From: Bacillota bacterium
GTDB taxonomy: Bacteria > Bacillota > Clostridia > Lachnospirales > Lachnospiraceae
Length of the DNA stretch: 44,557 nucleotides
Direction: 5' to 3'
Assembly: GCA_023420935.1 (NCBI GenBank)
Contig: JAEZUR010000094.1
Coordinates: 1-44,557, forward strand
Numbering within the stretch: the first letter of the stretch is position 1; the number at the start of each line of letters is the position of its first letter. Shown one piece after another: positions 1 through 7,116 of this stretch. Both the position numbers and the translations under genes were made by a program. The notes under the pieces are model-generated. The model worked only from the letters and a program-made list of their open reading frames with translations. It searched no databases and had not been told where the DNA came from.

Positions 1-796
1 CTCTTGCACGGTCTGGTCTGAAATTAAAGAAAATTACAGTATCATTTTCTTTAATTGTAGCAGTTGGTGCTCCACCATTCATAACTACAGTTGGAAGAAC
101 AAACTCATCATTTTCCCCTTTATCATAAGAATTCTGTACTGCAGTAATAGCGTTATCTGCTTTTTCGCCTTCGCCTAGAACTAAAGCATTATAAGCTTTT
201 TCTACACGATCCCAACGATTATCTCTATCCATAACATAATAACGACCCATAACACTTGCAACTTTACCAACACCAATTTCATCCATCTTGGCAACTAAAT
301 CTTCAACAAAACCTTTACCAGATGCTGGAGCTGTATCGCGTCCATCTAAAAATGCATGAACATAAACGTTTTCAACTCCCTGTTGTTTCGCAAGTTCTAA
401 CAACCCATATAAATGGGTATTGTGGCTATGTACACCACCATCAGATAATAAACCAAATAAATGTAAGTCAGTATTATTTTTCTTACAATTTTCAACACCT
501 GCTAACAATGCTTCATTCTTAAAGAAATCACCGTCCTGGATTTCCTTTGTAATTCTTGTTAATTCCTGATAAATGATTCTTCCAGCACCCATATTTAAAT
601 GTCCAACTTCAGAATTACCCATCTGACCATCAGGAAGACCAACTGCAAGTCCACTAGCATATCCTTTTACAAATGGATATTCACTCATCAACTTATCCAT
701 TACAGGTGTTTTAGCCTCAGTCACCGCATTCGCCTGAACCTTATCATTTAATCCATAACCATCTAAAATCATTAAAACTGTAGGTTTTTTACTCAT
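1..796 (-). CDS. gpmI: 2,3-bisphosphoglycerate-independent phosphoglycerate mutase, N-terminal part (cut by window edge)
   Basis: Interconverts 3- and 2-phosphoglycerate in lower glycolysis as a cytosolic, Mn-dependent enzyme of the alkaline phosphatase superfamily. About 265 of the usual roughly 510 residues are present; the rest lies beyond the left edge. The translation starts MSKKPTVLMILDGYG, with metal ligand Asp12 and the Ser62 nucleophile in GQMGNSEVGHLNMGAGR. Later motifs SDGGVHSH, HAFLDGRDT and GRYYVMDRDNRWDR also match the family. The ATG at 794-796 is preceded by AAGGAG with 8-nt spacing. It is the last visible gene of the gap-pgk-tpiA-gpmI run, but is separated from tpiA by 490 nt that hold a large hairpin, so its expression may be uncoupled from the upstream genes. 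Identity is certain. Confidence 0.97.
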   Translation of the reverse strand, partial: MSKKPTVLMILDGYGLNDKVQANAVTEAKTPVMDKLMSEYPFVKGYASGLAVGLPDGQMGNSEVGHLNMGAGRIIYQELTRITKEIQDGDFFKNEALLAGVENCKKNNTDLHLFGLLSDGGVHSHNTHLYGLLELAKQQGVENVYVHAFLDGRDTAPASGKGFVEDLVAKMDEIGVGKVASVMGRYYVMDRDNRWDRVEKAYNALVLGEGEKADNAITAVQNSYDKGENDEFVLPTVVMNGGAPTATIKENDTVIFFNFRPDRAR

Positions 797-1286
797 CGTA
801 TTTTCTCCTTTTTAAAATGTTTATATATATATTAATGTATCAATAAAATACAAGTTACTTTCAAAATTATGTATCTAATTGTCTAATTATCTAGTACTGG
901 AATTAGTCGTCATTTCAAAAAAACACTACTAATTATTATATAATGCATCCAATTAATAAACAATAACAATCTTTTTTCAATATACTTTTAGTAATTTACT
1001 TATGATAATATGCTTTTAATTATATACTTTTGGTTTCAACTGTCTTGATTCCTGATTGACATGTACCAGCATGAATATGGTTACCTCTATATTCAGCTTG
1101 GTCAGACCGACTGACGACGGCTGCTTATATTCGCTTTGAGACTCAGGTAAAAAAGACGCCCGCTTGCGCGTCGTTTTTACCATCTCTGAGGCTCAAATGG
1201 AATATGCCTAGGAAGGTAAGGCGACCAAATGAATATAGAGGTAACCATATTCATGTCGACAACCTTACTCTTGCGCATCAAACCAA
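797..1286. other. 490-nt tpiA-gpmI intergenic region
   Basis: No gene was found here. The central part (1070-1255) is the long nested hairpin listed separately. The gpmI-proximal 270 nt is very AT-rich and includes runs of TATA near 820-835. No convincing -35/-10 pair could be assigned, although such AT-rich DNA could contain a gpmI promoter. Confidence 0.6.
1070..1255. repeat. 186-nt nested palindrome (long hairpin) between tpiA and gpmI
   Basis: The arms at 1070-1095 and 1230-1255 are perfect 26-bp inverted repeats, extended by TTGGTC (1098-1103) pairing with GACCAA (1223-1228). Inside, TTTGAG-A-CTCAG (1135-1146) pairs with CTGAG-G-CTCAAA (1186-1197). The innermost stem is formed by GTAAAAA..GACGC (1147-1159) and GCGTC.TTTTTAC (1168-1180). 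The inner stem is GC-rich in an AT-rich setting. No long ORF or terminal T-run was seen. It could be an operon-internal RNA structure that limits or protects the gpmI message, or a non-autonomous palindromic element. Confidence 0.8.
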
Positions 1287-2033
1287 TTATTTATAATTAA
1301 CAATCTTTCCAAAGTCAGGTTTTAATGAAGCTCCACCAACTAAACCACCATCAATATCTGCCTGTGCAAATAATTCAGATGCGCTATCAGCAGTAACACT
1401 ACCGCCATACTGAATACGAATTGCTGCTGCTGTTGCTTGATCATAAATTTCTCCGATGCAAACACGAATTGCTGCACAAACTTCTTGTGCTTGTTCTGTT
1501 GTTGCAACTTTACCTGTTCCAATAGCCCAAATTGGCTCATATGCAATTACAGCTGTTTTTGCTTGATCTGCTGTAACATTTAAAAATGCAATTTTAATTT
1601 GCTGGCGAATCCAGTCTATAGTAATTCCTTGTTCTCTTTGAGTCAATGACTCTCCACAGCATACGATTGGTGTTATACCATGTTCAAATGCTTTTAATAC
1701 TTTTTTATTAACAGTTTCATCTGTTTCAGCAAAATATTCTCTTCTTTCAGAATGTCCAATAATAACATATTTTACTCCGATATCTGTTAACATGTTAGGA
1801 GCGATTTCTCCAGTAAATGCGCCGCTTTCTTCATAGTACATATTTTCAGCACCAATTTGAATATTAGAACCTTTTGCAGCTTCAAGAGCTGTAGTTAAAG
1901 AAATAGCTGGAACACAGAATATAACATCAACTTCTTCATTTGCTACTAATGGTTTTAATTCATTGATTAATGTAACTGTCTCACTTGGAGTTTTATTCAT
2001 TTTCCAGTTACCAGCGATAATTTTTTTACGCAT
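1287..2033 (-). CDS. tpiA: Triosephosphate isomerase
   Basis: Interconverts dihydroxyacetone phosphate and glyceraldehyde 3-phosphate as a TIM-barrel homodimer in the cytosol. At 248 residues it has the normal family length. The catalytic residues are visible: Lys11 in AGNWKMN, the electrophilic His94 in IIGHSERRE, and the general base Glu166 in AYEPIWAIGTG, followed by flexible loop 6. The phosphate-binding end IQYGGSV and GGLVGGASL is intact. The ATG at 2033 has a strong AAAGGAG ribosome binding site. It lies downstream of pgk with a 141-nt gap that contains a duplicated pgk tail, and upstream of gpmI. It is probably co-transcribed with pgk. Confidence 0.98.
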   Translation of the reverse strand: MRKKIIAGNWKMNKTPSETVTLINELKPLVANEEVDVIFCVPAISLTTALEAAKGSNIQIGAENMYYEESGAFTGEIAPNMLTDIGVKYVIIGHSERREYFAETDETVNKKVLKAFEHGITPIVCCGESLTQREQGITIDWIRQQIKIAFLNVTADQAKTAVIAYEPIWAIGTGKVATTEQAQEVCAAIRVCIGEIYDQATAAAIRIQYGGSVTADSASELFAQADIDGGLVGGASLKPDFGKIVNYK

Positions 2034-2123
2034 ATTTATTCTCCTTTATATGGGGACGCAAGTCATCTTACGTCCCCCATTAGTGATTTTATACTGTTAT
2101 TATATCAGTTTTAAACTTTTAAT

Positions 2124-2199
2124 TATTTGTCGTTTGCTGCTGCAACTACTTGAATGCTCCAAAGAGCTTCTCGACTATTTGTCGTTTGCTGCTGCAACT
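2124..2199 (-). repeat. Direct duplication of the pgk 3' end
   Basis: A 24-nt block at 2176-2199, which encodes the last residues (VAAANDK) and stop codon of pgk, is repeated exactly at 2124-2147, 52 nt downstream of the first. Similarity continues imperfectly for about a dozen bases beyond each copy. The second copy is in a different frame relative to the pgk stop, so it does not extend the protein. It looks like a local tandem duplication scar. Confidence 0.85.
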
Positions 2200-3377
2200 C
2201 CTGGAAGCTCTTTTCCTTCTAAGAATTCTAAGGATGCTCCACCACCAGTTGAGATGTGAGTCATTTTATCACCGAAGCCTAAGATGTTAACTGCTGCTGC
2301 AGAATCTCCACCACCGATGATTGTTGTTGCATCAATATCAGCCATAGCTTTTGCTACTGCTACAGTACCAGCTGCAAAGTTTGACATTTCGAAACATCCC
2401 ATAGGTCCGTTCCAAACAACTGTCTTAGCGCCTTTTACTGCATTTGCAAATAATTCCTGAGTTTTAGGTCCGATATCAAGACCCATCCAGCCTTCATCGA
2501 TTCCTTCTTCTGTATTATTGTTAACAACTTTAATGTTAGCATCATTAGAGAAGTTATCAGCAGCTACTGTATCAACTGGAATTAATAATTTAACGCCTTT
2601 ATCTTCTGCTTTTTTAAGCATATCTAAAGCGTATTGTTTGTAATCTTCTTCAACAAGAGATTTACCAATCTTTTCACCTTTTGCAGCGAAGAAAGTAAAT
2701 GCCATTCCACCACCGATGATAAGTGTATCTACTTTATCAAGAAGGTTGTTGATAACGGAAATTTTAGAAGAAACTTTTGATCCACCAAGGATTGCAACGA
2801 ATGGTCTTTCTGGATTGTTTACTGCATTTCCTAAGAAATCAATTTCTTTTTGCATTAAGTAACCAACTACTGCAGTTTTCACATATTTAGTAACACCAAC
2901 GTTGGAGCAATGTGCTCTATGTGCAGTACCAAATGCATCATTTACGAATACATCTGCTAAAGAAGCTAATTCTTCGCTGAATGTATCAACGTTCTTAGTT
3001 TCTTCTGCTCTATAACGAGTATTTTCTAAAAGAACAACATCACCATCATTCATAGCTGCAACAGCTGCTTTTGCATTTTCGCCAACTACAGTTGCATCAG
3101 CTGCAAATTTAACAGGCTGTCCAAGTAATTCTGCTAAACGAACTGCTACTGGAGCAAGAGATAATTCTGGTTTTGCTTCTCCCTTTGGTTTACCAAGATG
3201 GGAACAAAGTACAACCTTACCACCATCGCTAATTAATTTTTTAATTGTAGGAAGTGCTGCAACAAGACGGTTTTCGTCTGTAATTTTGCCTTCCTGTAAT
3301 GGCACGTTAAAGTCACAACGTACTAATACTCTCTGTCCTTTTACATTGATATCATCTACTGATTTTTTGTTTAACAT
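2175..3377 (-). CDS. pgk: Phosphoglycerate kinase
   Basis: Transfers the acyl phosphate of 1,3-bisphosphoglycerate to ADP, the first ATP-yielding step of glycolysis. It is a two-domain cytosolic monomer, here 400 residues as expected. Family motifs run in order: RVLVRCDFNVPLQ, LCSHLGKPKG, the substrate-binding ENTRYRAEE, FVNDAFGTAHRAHCS, the hinge VAILGGSKVSSKI, IIGGGMAFTF, VWNGPMGCFE and the nucleotide-binding IIGGGDSAAA. The ATG at 3377 follows AAGGAG with 8-nt spacing. It is second in the gap-pgk-tpiA-gpmI cluster. The 131-nt space from gap contains two RNA hairpins, which suggests that gap can be transcribed or stabilised separately from pgk. The 3' end is duplicated just downstream. Confidence 0.98.
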   Translation of the reverse strand: MLNKKSVDDINVKGQRVLVRCDFNVPLQEGKITDENRLVAALPTIKKLISDGGKVVLCSHLGKPKGEAKPELSLAPVAVRLAELLGQPVKFAADATVVGENAKAAVAAMNDGDVVLLENTRYRAEETKNVDTFSEELASLADVFVNDAFGTAHRAHCSNVGVTKYVKTAVVGYLMQKEIDFLGNAVNNPERPFVAILGGSKVSSKISVINNLLDKVDTLIIGGGMAFTFFAAKGEKIGKSLVEEDYKQYALDMLKKAEDKGVKLLIPVDTVAADNFSNDANIKVVNNNTEEGIDEGWMGLDIGPKTQELFANAVKGAKTVVWNGPMGCFEMSNFAAGTVAVAKAMADIDATTIIGGGDSAAAVNILGFGDKMTHISTGGGASLEFLEGKELPGVAAANDK

Positions 3378-3415
3378 TTGTCAAACTCCTTTCACTTCGA
3401 ATCATTTTTTGCGAT

Positions 3416-3440
3416 AGAAAGTACGCTCCGCGAACTTTCT
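3416..3440 (-). other. Small nested hairpin in the gap-pgk intergenic region
   Basis: AGAAAGT (3416-3422) pairs with ACTTTCT (3434-3440), and CGC/GCG pairs inside around a 3-nt loop. On the transcribed strand it is not followed by a T-run. It is therefore more likely an mRNA processing or stabilising stem near the pgk 5' end than a terminator. Confidence 0.55.
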
Positions 3441-3456
3441 ATTGTTTTTAATTAAA

Positions 3457-3511
3457 AATAGGCCCAATCCTATAGTCTAGCTACAAGACCGGACCCATTC
3501 TAGGATCTATT
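3457..3511 (-). terminator. Hairpin after gap, possible partial terminator
   Basis: Read on the minus strand, AATAG/CTATT, ATCCTA/TAGGAT and GTCT/AGAC form a segmented stem that begins in the gap stop codon. It is followed by ATTTTTAATT. Since pgk continues in the same direction, this is best read as a leaky terminator or attenuator that lets gap be made in excess of pgk. Confidence 0.55.
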
Positions 3512-4523
3512 ATGCTAATTCAGCAAAATATTTGATAGTTCTAACCATCTGGCTAGTGTATGAATTTTCATTATCATACCATGCAACAACTTTAACTAAA
3601 GTCTTGTCTCCATCAAGAGGAGTAACTTTTGTCTGAGTTGCATCGAATAAAGATCCTTCAAAGATACCGATGATATCAGAAGATACTAATTCTTCTTCAG
3701 TGTATCCGAAAGATGGATTAGCTGCTGCTTTCATAGCTGCATTAACGTCAGCTGCAGTAACTTTTCCTTTACAAACAGCAACTAATTCAGTTAAAGAACC
3801 AGTTGGGCAAGGAATACGTTGAGCTGCTCCGTCTAATTTACCAGATAATGCTGGAATAACAAGACCGATTGCTTTAGCAGCACCAGTTGAGTTAGGAACG
3901 ATATTTTCAGCAGCTGCACGAGCTCTTCTTAAATCTCCCTTTGGATGAGGACCATCTAATGTCATCTGGTCACCAGTATATGAATGAATTGTAGTCATGA
4001 AACCTTTTTCAACTTCAGCAAGTTTGTTTAATGTATCAGCCATAGGAGCTAAACAGTTAGTTGTACAAGATGCTGCGGAGATAATTGTATCAGAAGCTGT
4101 TAAGATATTTTCATTAACACCGAAAACAACTGTTGGAAGATCATCACCAGCTGGAGCTGAGATAACAACTTTTTTAGCACCTGCATCGATATGTGCTTGT
4201 GATTTTGCTTTGGATACATAGAAACCAGTACATTCAAGTACTACATCTACTCCGATTTCTCCCCATGGAAGATCTGCTGCATTTTTTTCTGCGTAGATTT
4301 TGATTTCTTTGCCATCAACAACGATTGAAGATTCTTTCGCTTCTACTTTGTTAGCTAGAGCATATCTTCCCTGTGCTGTGTCATATTTTAATAAGTGTGC
4401 TAACATCTTAGGGTTAGTTAAATCGTTAATCGCTACAACTTCATATCCTTCTGCTCCAAACATCTGTCTGAATGCAAGACGTCCAATACGTCCAAAACCA
4501 TTGATTGCTACTTTTACTGCCAT
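3510..4523 (-). CDS. gap: Glyceraldehyde-3-phosphate dehydrogenase (type I, NAD-dependent)
   Basis: Oxidises glyceraldehyde 3-phosphate to 1,3-bisphosphoglycerate with NAD, as a cytosolic homotetramer. The start is placed at MAVKVAINGFGRIGR (337 residues) because AGGAGG lies 10 nt upstream. Translation further upstream would run through the promoter-proximal leader and does not resemble the family. The Rossmann motif INGFGRIGR is followed by VVAINDLT, whose Asp34 favours NAD over NADP. Catalytic Cys153 sits in SAASCTTNC, and the active-site region HSYTGDQMTLDGPHP is intact. It is the first gene of the lower-glycolysis cluster, with a good promoter 115-143 nt upstream of the ATG and a repeated motif on either side of it. 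No cggR-type repressor gene is adjacent, unlike in Bacillus. Confidence 0.98.
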   Translation of the reverse strand: MAVKVAINGFGRIGRLAFRQMFGAEGYEVVAINDLTNPKMLAHLLKYDTAQGRYALANKVEAKESSIVVDGKEIKIYAEKNAADLPWGEIGVDVVLECTGFYVSKAKSQAHIDAGAKKVVISAPAGDDLPTVVFGVNENILTASDTIISAASCTTNCLAPMADTLNKLAEVEKGFMTTIHSYTGDQMTLDGPHPKGDLRRARAAAENIVPNSTGAAKAIGLVIPALSGKLDGAAQRIPCPTGSLTELVAVCKGKVTAADVNAAMKAAANPSFGYTEEELVSSDIIGIFEGSLFDATQTKVTPLDGDKTLVKVVAWYDNENSYTSQMVRTIKYFAELA

Positions 4524-4572
4524 GATATAAATTCCTCCTAAAAGTTTAATTTTATAATATACTGCATGGGTA

Positions 4573-4593
4573 TCCTTTGTAGGGTACAGAACA
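4573..4593 (-). promoter_or_regulatory. Operator candidate, promoter-downstream copy
   Basis: This is a 21-bp sequence with core GGTACAGAACA (plus strand 4583-4593), lying in the predicted gap leader. It matches the copy at 4695-4715 at 18 of 21 positions. The two copies flank the gap promoter 122 bp apart in the same orientation. A regulator-binding role is inferred from this arrangement only. Confidence 0.4.
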
Positions 4594-4637
4594 GTTATTA
4601 AACATAGTTTGATAATTTTTTTGCAAACCACACTGCT

Positions 4638-4666
4638 ATTTTACCTAATATGGCCAAAAATATCAA
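4638..4666 (-). promoter_or_regulatory. Sigma-A type promoter of gap
   Basis: On the minus strand, TTGATA (4661-4666) is followed by 17 nt and TAAAAT (4638-4643), close to the TTGACA-17-TATAAT consensus. Initiation would be expected near 4631, giving a leader of about 108 nt before the gap ATG. Confidence 0.7.
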
Positions 4667-4694
4667 GAGGAATTTGCAATTTTATTCTACTTAC

Positions 4695-4715
4695 TCCTGT
4701 TTATGGTACAGAACA
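4695..4715 (-). promoter_or_regulatory. Operator candidate, promoter-upstream copy
   Basis: This is the second copy of the 21-bp direct repeat, with core GGTACAGAACA at 4705-4715. It lies about 30 bp upstream of the -35 box of gap. See the copy at 4573-4593. Confidence 0.4.
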
Positions 4716-4780
4716 TCCTATAAAAAGGTCTATTATTCTTTCTTTATCCATCAATCTTTCACTATATAATAACACAAAAA

Positions 4781-4819
4781 CCTACGGCTTCTTAAACAAT
4801 ACACATAAGAAACCGTAAG
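4781..4819 (-). terminator. Terminator of the small coat-protein gene
   Basis: Read on the minus strand, CTTACGGTTTCTT and AAGAAGCCGTAGG form a 13-bp stem with one mismatch and one G-T pair, around a 13-nt loop, followed directly by TTTTTG. It lies immediately after the stop codon of the gene at 4847-5137 and upstream of the gap promoter. Confidence 0.8.
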
Positions 4820-4846
4820 CTTATTGAAATAAATTTAACAATAAAA

Positions 4847-5137
4847 TTATCGTGCTGAATTTTGTGAACTAGCTCCTCCAGCTTGCCCACCCATACTGTT
4901 TATCATGGATTTAACATTTTGCAATTCGTCCGAAGAACATTTTTGTGCTGGATGATAATAATCTTTACTTTTTGCTAATGTAAATAATTCATATTGAGAA
5001 GTTTCTGTTTCGTTACGCATTTGTTGTAATGTTTGACGTAATTGTTGATTTTCTGTTTGAGAAATCATTTCACCATATCTTGTTAAACATCCATTTATTG
5101 CATTTAATGAATCTGATACCAATACTTTTTCGTCCAT
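4847..5137 (-). CDS. CotF-like spore coat protein
   Basis: A 96-residue soluble protein beginning MDEKVLVSDSLNAINGCLTRYG. It is mostly helical and resembles the CotF-type coat family, ferritin-like helical-bundle proteins found in the coat or on the spore surface. Typical features are the long glutamine-rich helix (ENQQLRQTLQQMRNETE), the YELFTLAKSKDYYHPAQ segment that precedes a short helix, and a Gly/Ser/Gln-rich tail (GGQAGGASSQ). The start follows GGAGC with suitable spacing; eight further upstream residues are possible but lack a binding site. It lies 64 nt after the related small gene at 5202-5387 and ends in its own terminator, so the pair is probably a two-gene sporulation operon. Family assignment is fairly good; the exact role is inferred. 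Confidence 0.75.
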   Translation of the reverse strand: MDEKVLVSDSLNAINGCLTRYGEMISQTENQQLRQTLQQMRNETETSQYELFTLAKSKDYYHPAQKCSSDELQNVKSMINSMGGQAGGASSQNSAR

Positions 5138-5201
5138 AAATATGCTCCAATCTGCCTTCAAGGGCTATCCTGTTTTTGTCTTTCTTCTGTTACCGTGATT
5201 A

Positions 5202-5387
5202 TTACTGTAAGAACTGCATTAACTGCTGATGATTCTTAGTTGCAGATTGTGCTGACTTTTGAAAGAATTGTTTTACATAAGCGTCTTGTGCCTGCTCTGC
5301 ATAGCTAGTATATTTCTGCTGCTCAGTTTCAGCGGCGATTAATAAATGTCTTATGTTTTGTAATTCCATTTCATTAATGTTCGTCAT
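5202..5387 (-). CDS. Small CotF-like protein
   Basis: A 61-residue protein starting MTNINEMELQNIRHLLIAAETEQQKYTSY. It resembles the N-terminal helix-turn-helix portion of CotF-type coat proteins, where a Glu-Leu-Gln-Asn-Ile-Arg-His-Leu stretch begins the first helix, and it ends NHQQLMQFLQ. It has no signal peptide or membrane segment. The ATG is chosen because GGAGG lies 7 nt upstream; an ATG two codons earlier falls too near that site. It sits directly upstream of the second CotF-like gene, which suggests that the two proteins act or assemble together on the spore. The function is inferred from similarity only. Confidence 0.7.
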   Translation of the reverse strand: MTNINEMELQNIRHLLIAAETEQQKYTSYAEQAQDAYVKQFFQKSAQSATKNHQQLMQFLQ

Positions 5388-5474
5388 AATCATTCCTCCA
5401 TATTTATTTAATCGTAAGTTACAACATTAGTATAACGAATCATTATTTTTTTATTCTATTATTATATAAAAAAT

Positions 5475-5498
5475 AGTCTCGATTCAAGATCCGAGACT
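5475..5498 (-). terminator. Hairpin with T-run (tandem terminator after glgA)
   Basis: On the minus strand AGTCTCG pairs with CGAGACT around a 10-nt loop and is followed by ATTTTTTAT. It lies downstream of the glgA terminator at 5537-5572 and acts as a second stop in front of the coat-gene pair. Confidence 0.7.
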
Positions 5499-5536
5499 TT
5501 CTAAATGAATCTATAAAACTTTTCTTACATTCTAAA

Positions 5537-5572
5537 AGGAACTGTAGCAAATATGTCCTTGCCACAGTTCCT
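5537..5572 (-). terminator. Terminator of glgA
   Basis: AGGAACTGT and ACAGTTCCT form a 9-bp stem around an 18-nt loop, followed on the minus strand by TTTTAG. It starts within 10 nt of the glgA stop codon. Confidence 0.75.
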
Positions 5573-5580
5573 AATTACAT

Positions 5581-7017
5581 TTAAATTCTGCTATATAACT
5601 CTTCGTATTTTCTTGCTGAATTAGCCCATGAAAAATCTGCAGCCATTCCTCGGTCTATCATCTTATTCCATTCTCGTTTTTTGTCAAAGAATATATGTTT
5701 TGCATAACGTATGGTATTTAGCATCTCATGAGCATTGTAATTTGAAAAAGAAAAACCTGTTCCAATGCTCTCAAATTCATTATATGGTTCTACAGTATCT
5801 TTTAATCCACCAGTTTCTCTTACGATTGGTACTGTACCATAGCGCAAACTCATTAACTGGCTTAAACCACATGGTTCAAATAGTGACGGCATTAAGAATG
5901 CATCACATGCCGCGTATATTTTATGTGATCTTTCATTCGAATAAAAAATATTGGCAGAGACTCTTTCATTATATTTCCATGCAAAATGTCGGAACAGATT
6001 CTCATACTTTTCTTCTCCTGTACCTAAAACTACCAGCTGAGTATCTTCCGCACATATTTCCTCAATGACATAATCGATTAAATCAAACCCTTTTTGATCT
6101 GTTAATCTAGATACAATTCCGATCATAAATTTGTGATCATCTACTGCAAGTCCCAATTCTTCTTGAAGGGCTCGTTTATTTTTAATTTTTTCTTTCCGAA
6201 ATGTTTTGGCATTGTAGTTTTTATATATTAATTTATCGGTTTGTGGGTCGTACTCGTCATAGTCAATTCCATTCACAATACCTATTAATGAATTCTCTCT
6301 TGCACGAATTAATCCATCAAGACCCTCGCCATAAAACGGCATCTTTACTTCCTCGGCATAGGATTCACTTACCGTAGTTATATAATCTGCATACACAATT
6401 CCGCCTTTTAAATAATTAGCATCTCCATAGGCTTCTAGTTTATCAGGTGCAAAATAATAGGATGCTAATCCAGTGATATCTTTCACCGTTTTCATATCCC
6501 AGATTCCCTGAAATTTTAAATTATGTATGGTCATGATTGTTTTGATTCCTCTAAAAAAGTCACCTTGCGAAAAAGTATCTTTAATATAGACAGGTAATAA
6601 ACCTGTTTGCCAATCATGACAATGAATAATATCAGGTCTAAAATCGATTAATGGTAGTGATGATAACGATGCTTTACAGAAAAAAGCAAATTTTTCAATA
6701 TCTTCATATATATTACCATATGGTTTTGCTCCCGAAAAATAGTATTCATTATCAATAAAATAGAATATGACCCCATCATACTCCATCTCCAGAACTCCTA
6801 CGTACTGACTTCTCCAAGCTAAATTCATATAAAAATGAGTTTTATATCTCATCTGACTCTTAAACGACTCAGGTATTGCCATGTATTTAGGAAGCATAAC
6901 TCTTACATCAAACTCTTCCTTATTAAAATACTTAGGTAATGAACCAGCTACATCGGCTAATCCACCAGTTTTAATAAATGGAACTACTTCAGATGCTACA
7001 AATAGAACTTTTTTCAT
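5581..7017 (-). CDS. glgA: Glycogen synthase (ADP-glucose type)
   Basis: Extends alpha-1,4-glucan chains from ADP-glucose in glycogen (granulose) synthesis. It is a GT5 glycosyltransferase of 478 residues with two Rossmann-like domains. The N-terminal VASEVVPFIKTGGLADVAGSLP contains the Lys-Thr-Gly-Gly loop (residues 16-19) that binds ADP-glucose. The middle has IHCHDWQTGLLP and IMTIHNLKFQG. The C-terminal domain has GIVSRLTDQKGFDL and the donor-site FEPCGLSQLMSLRYGTVPIVRETGGL, with its catalytic Glu. The ATG was chosen for GGGAGG 7 nt upstream. It stands alone downstream of spo0A rather than in a glg operon; many clostridia store polyglucan as they enter sporulation, so the proximity is suggestive only. 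Two hairpins follow it. Confidence 0.96.
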   Translation of the reverse strand: MKKVLFVASEVVPFIKTGGLADVAGSLPKYFNKEEFDVRVMLPKYMAIPESFKSQMRYKTHFYMNLAWRSQYVGVLEMEYDGVIFYFIDNEYYFSGAKPYGNIYEDIEKFAFFCKASLSSLPLIDFRPDIIHCHDWQTGLLPVYIKDTFSQGDFFRGIKTIMTIHNLKFQGIWDMKTVKDITGLASYYFAPDKLEAYGDANYLKGGIVYADYITTVSESYAEEVKMPFYGEGLDGLIRARENSLIGIVNGIDYDEYDPQTDKLIYKNYNAKTFRKEKIKNKRALQEELGLAVDDHKFMIGIVSRLTDQKGFDLIDYVIEEICAEDTQLVVLGTGEEKYENLFRHFAWKYNERVSANIFYSNERSHKIYAACDAFLMPSLFEPCGLSQLMSLRYGTVPIVRETGGLKDTVEPYNEFESIGTGFSFSNYNAHEMLNTIRYAKHIFFDKKREWNKMIDRGMAADFSWANSARKYEELYSRI

Positions 7018-7116
7018 ATACTTTCCTCCCAATAAGCAACTCTATATGTTTTATAGCCATATTATACATTAAGAATATGCTTTATGAAAGTATAATCTTT
7101 TTGTTTTCCTTGCAAA

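Larger units (their letters stand above)
4524..4846. other. 323-nt region upstream of gap
   Basis: No gene was found. From right to left it holds the terminator of the small coat gene (4781-4819), one direct-repeat copy (4695-4715), the gap promoter (4638-4666), the second repeat copy (4573-4593), and the gap ribosome binding site. The leader from the predicted start site is roughly 100 nt. Confidence 0.7.

Noticed and set aside
256..522. 88-residue plus-strand ORF
   Set aside because: It is antisense to the intact gpmI reading frame, has no ribosome site, and shows His/Gln-rich composition typical of a shadow frame.
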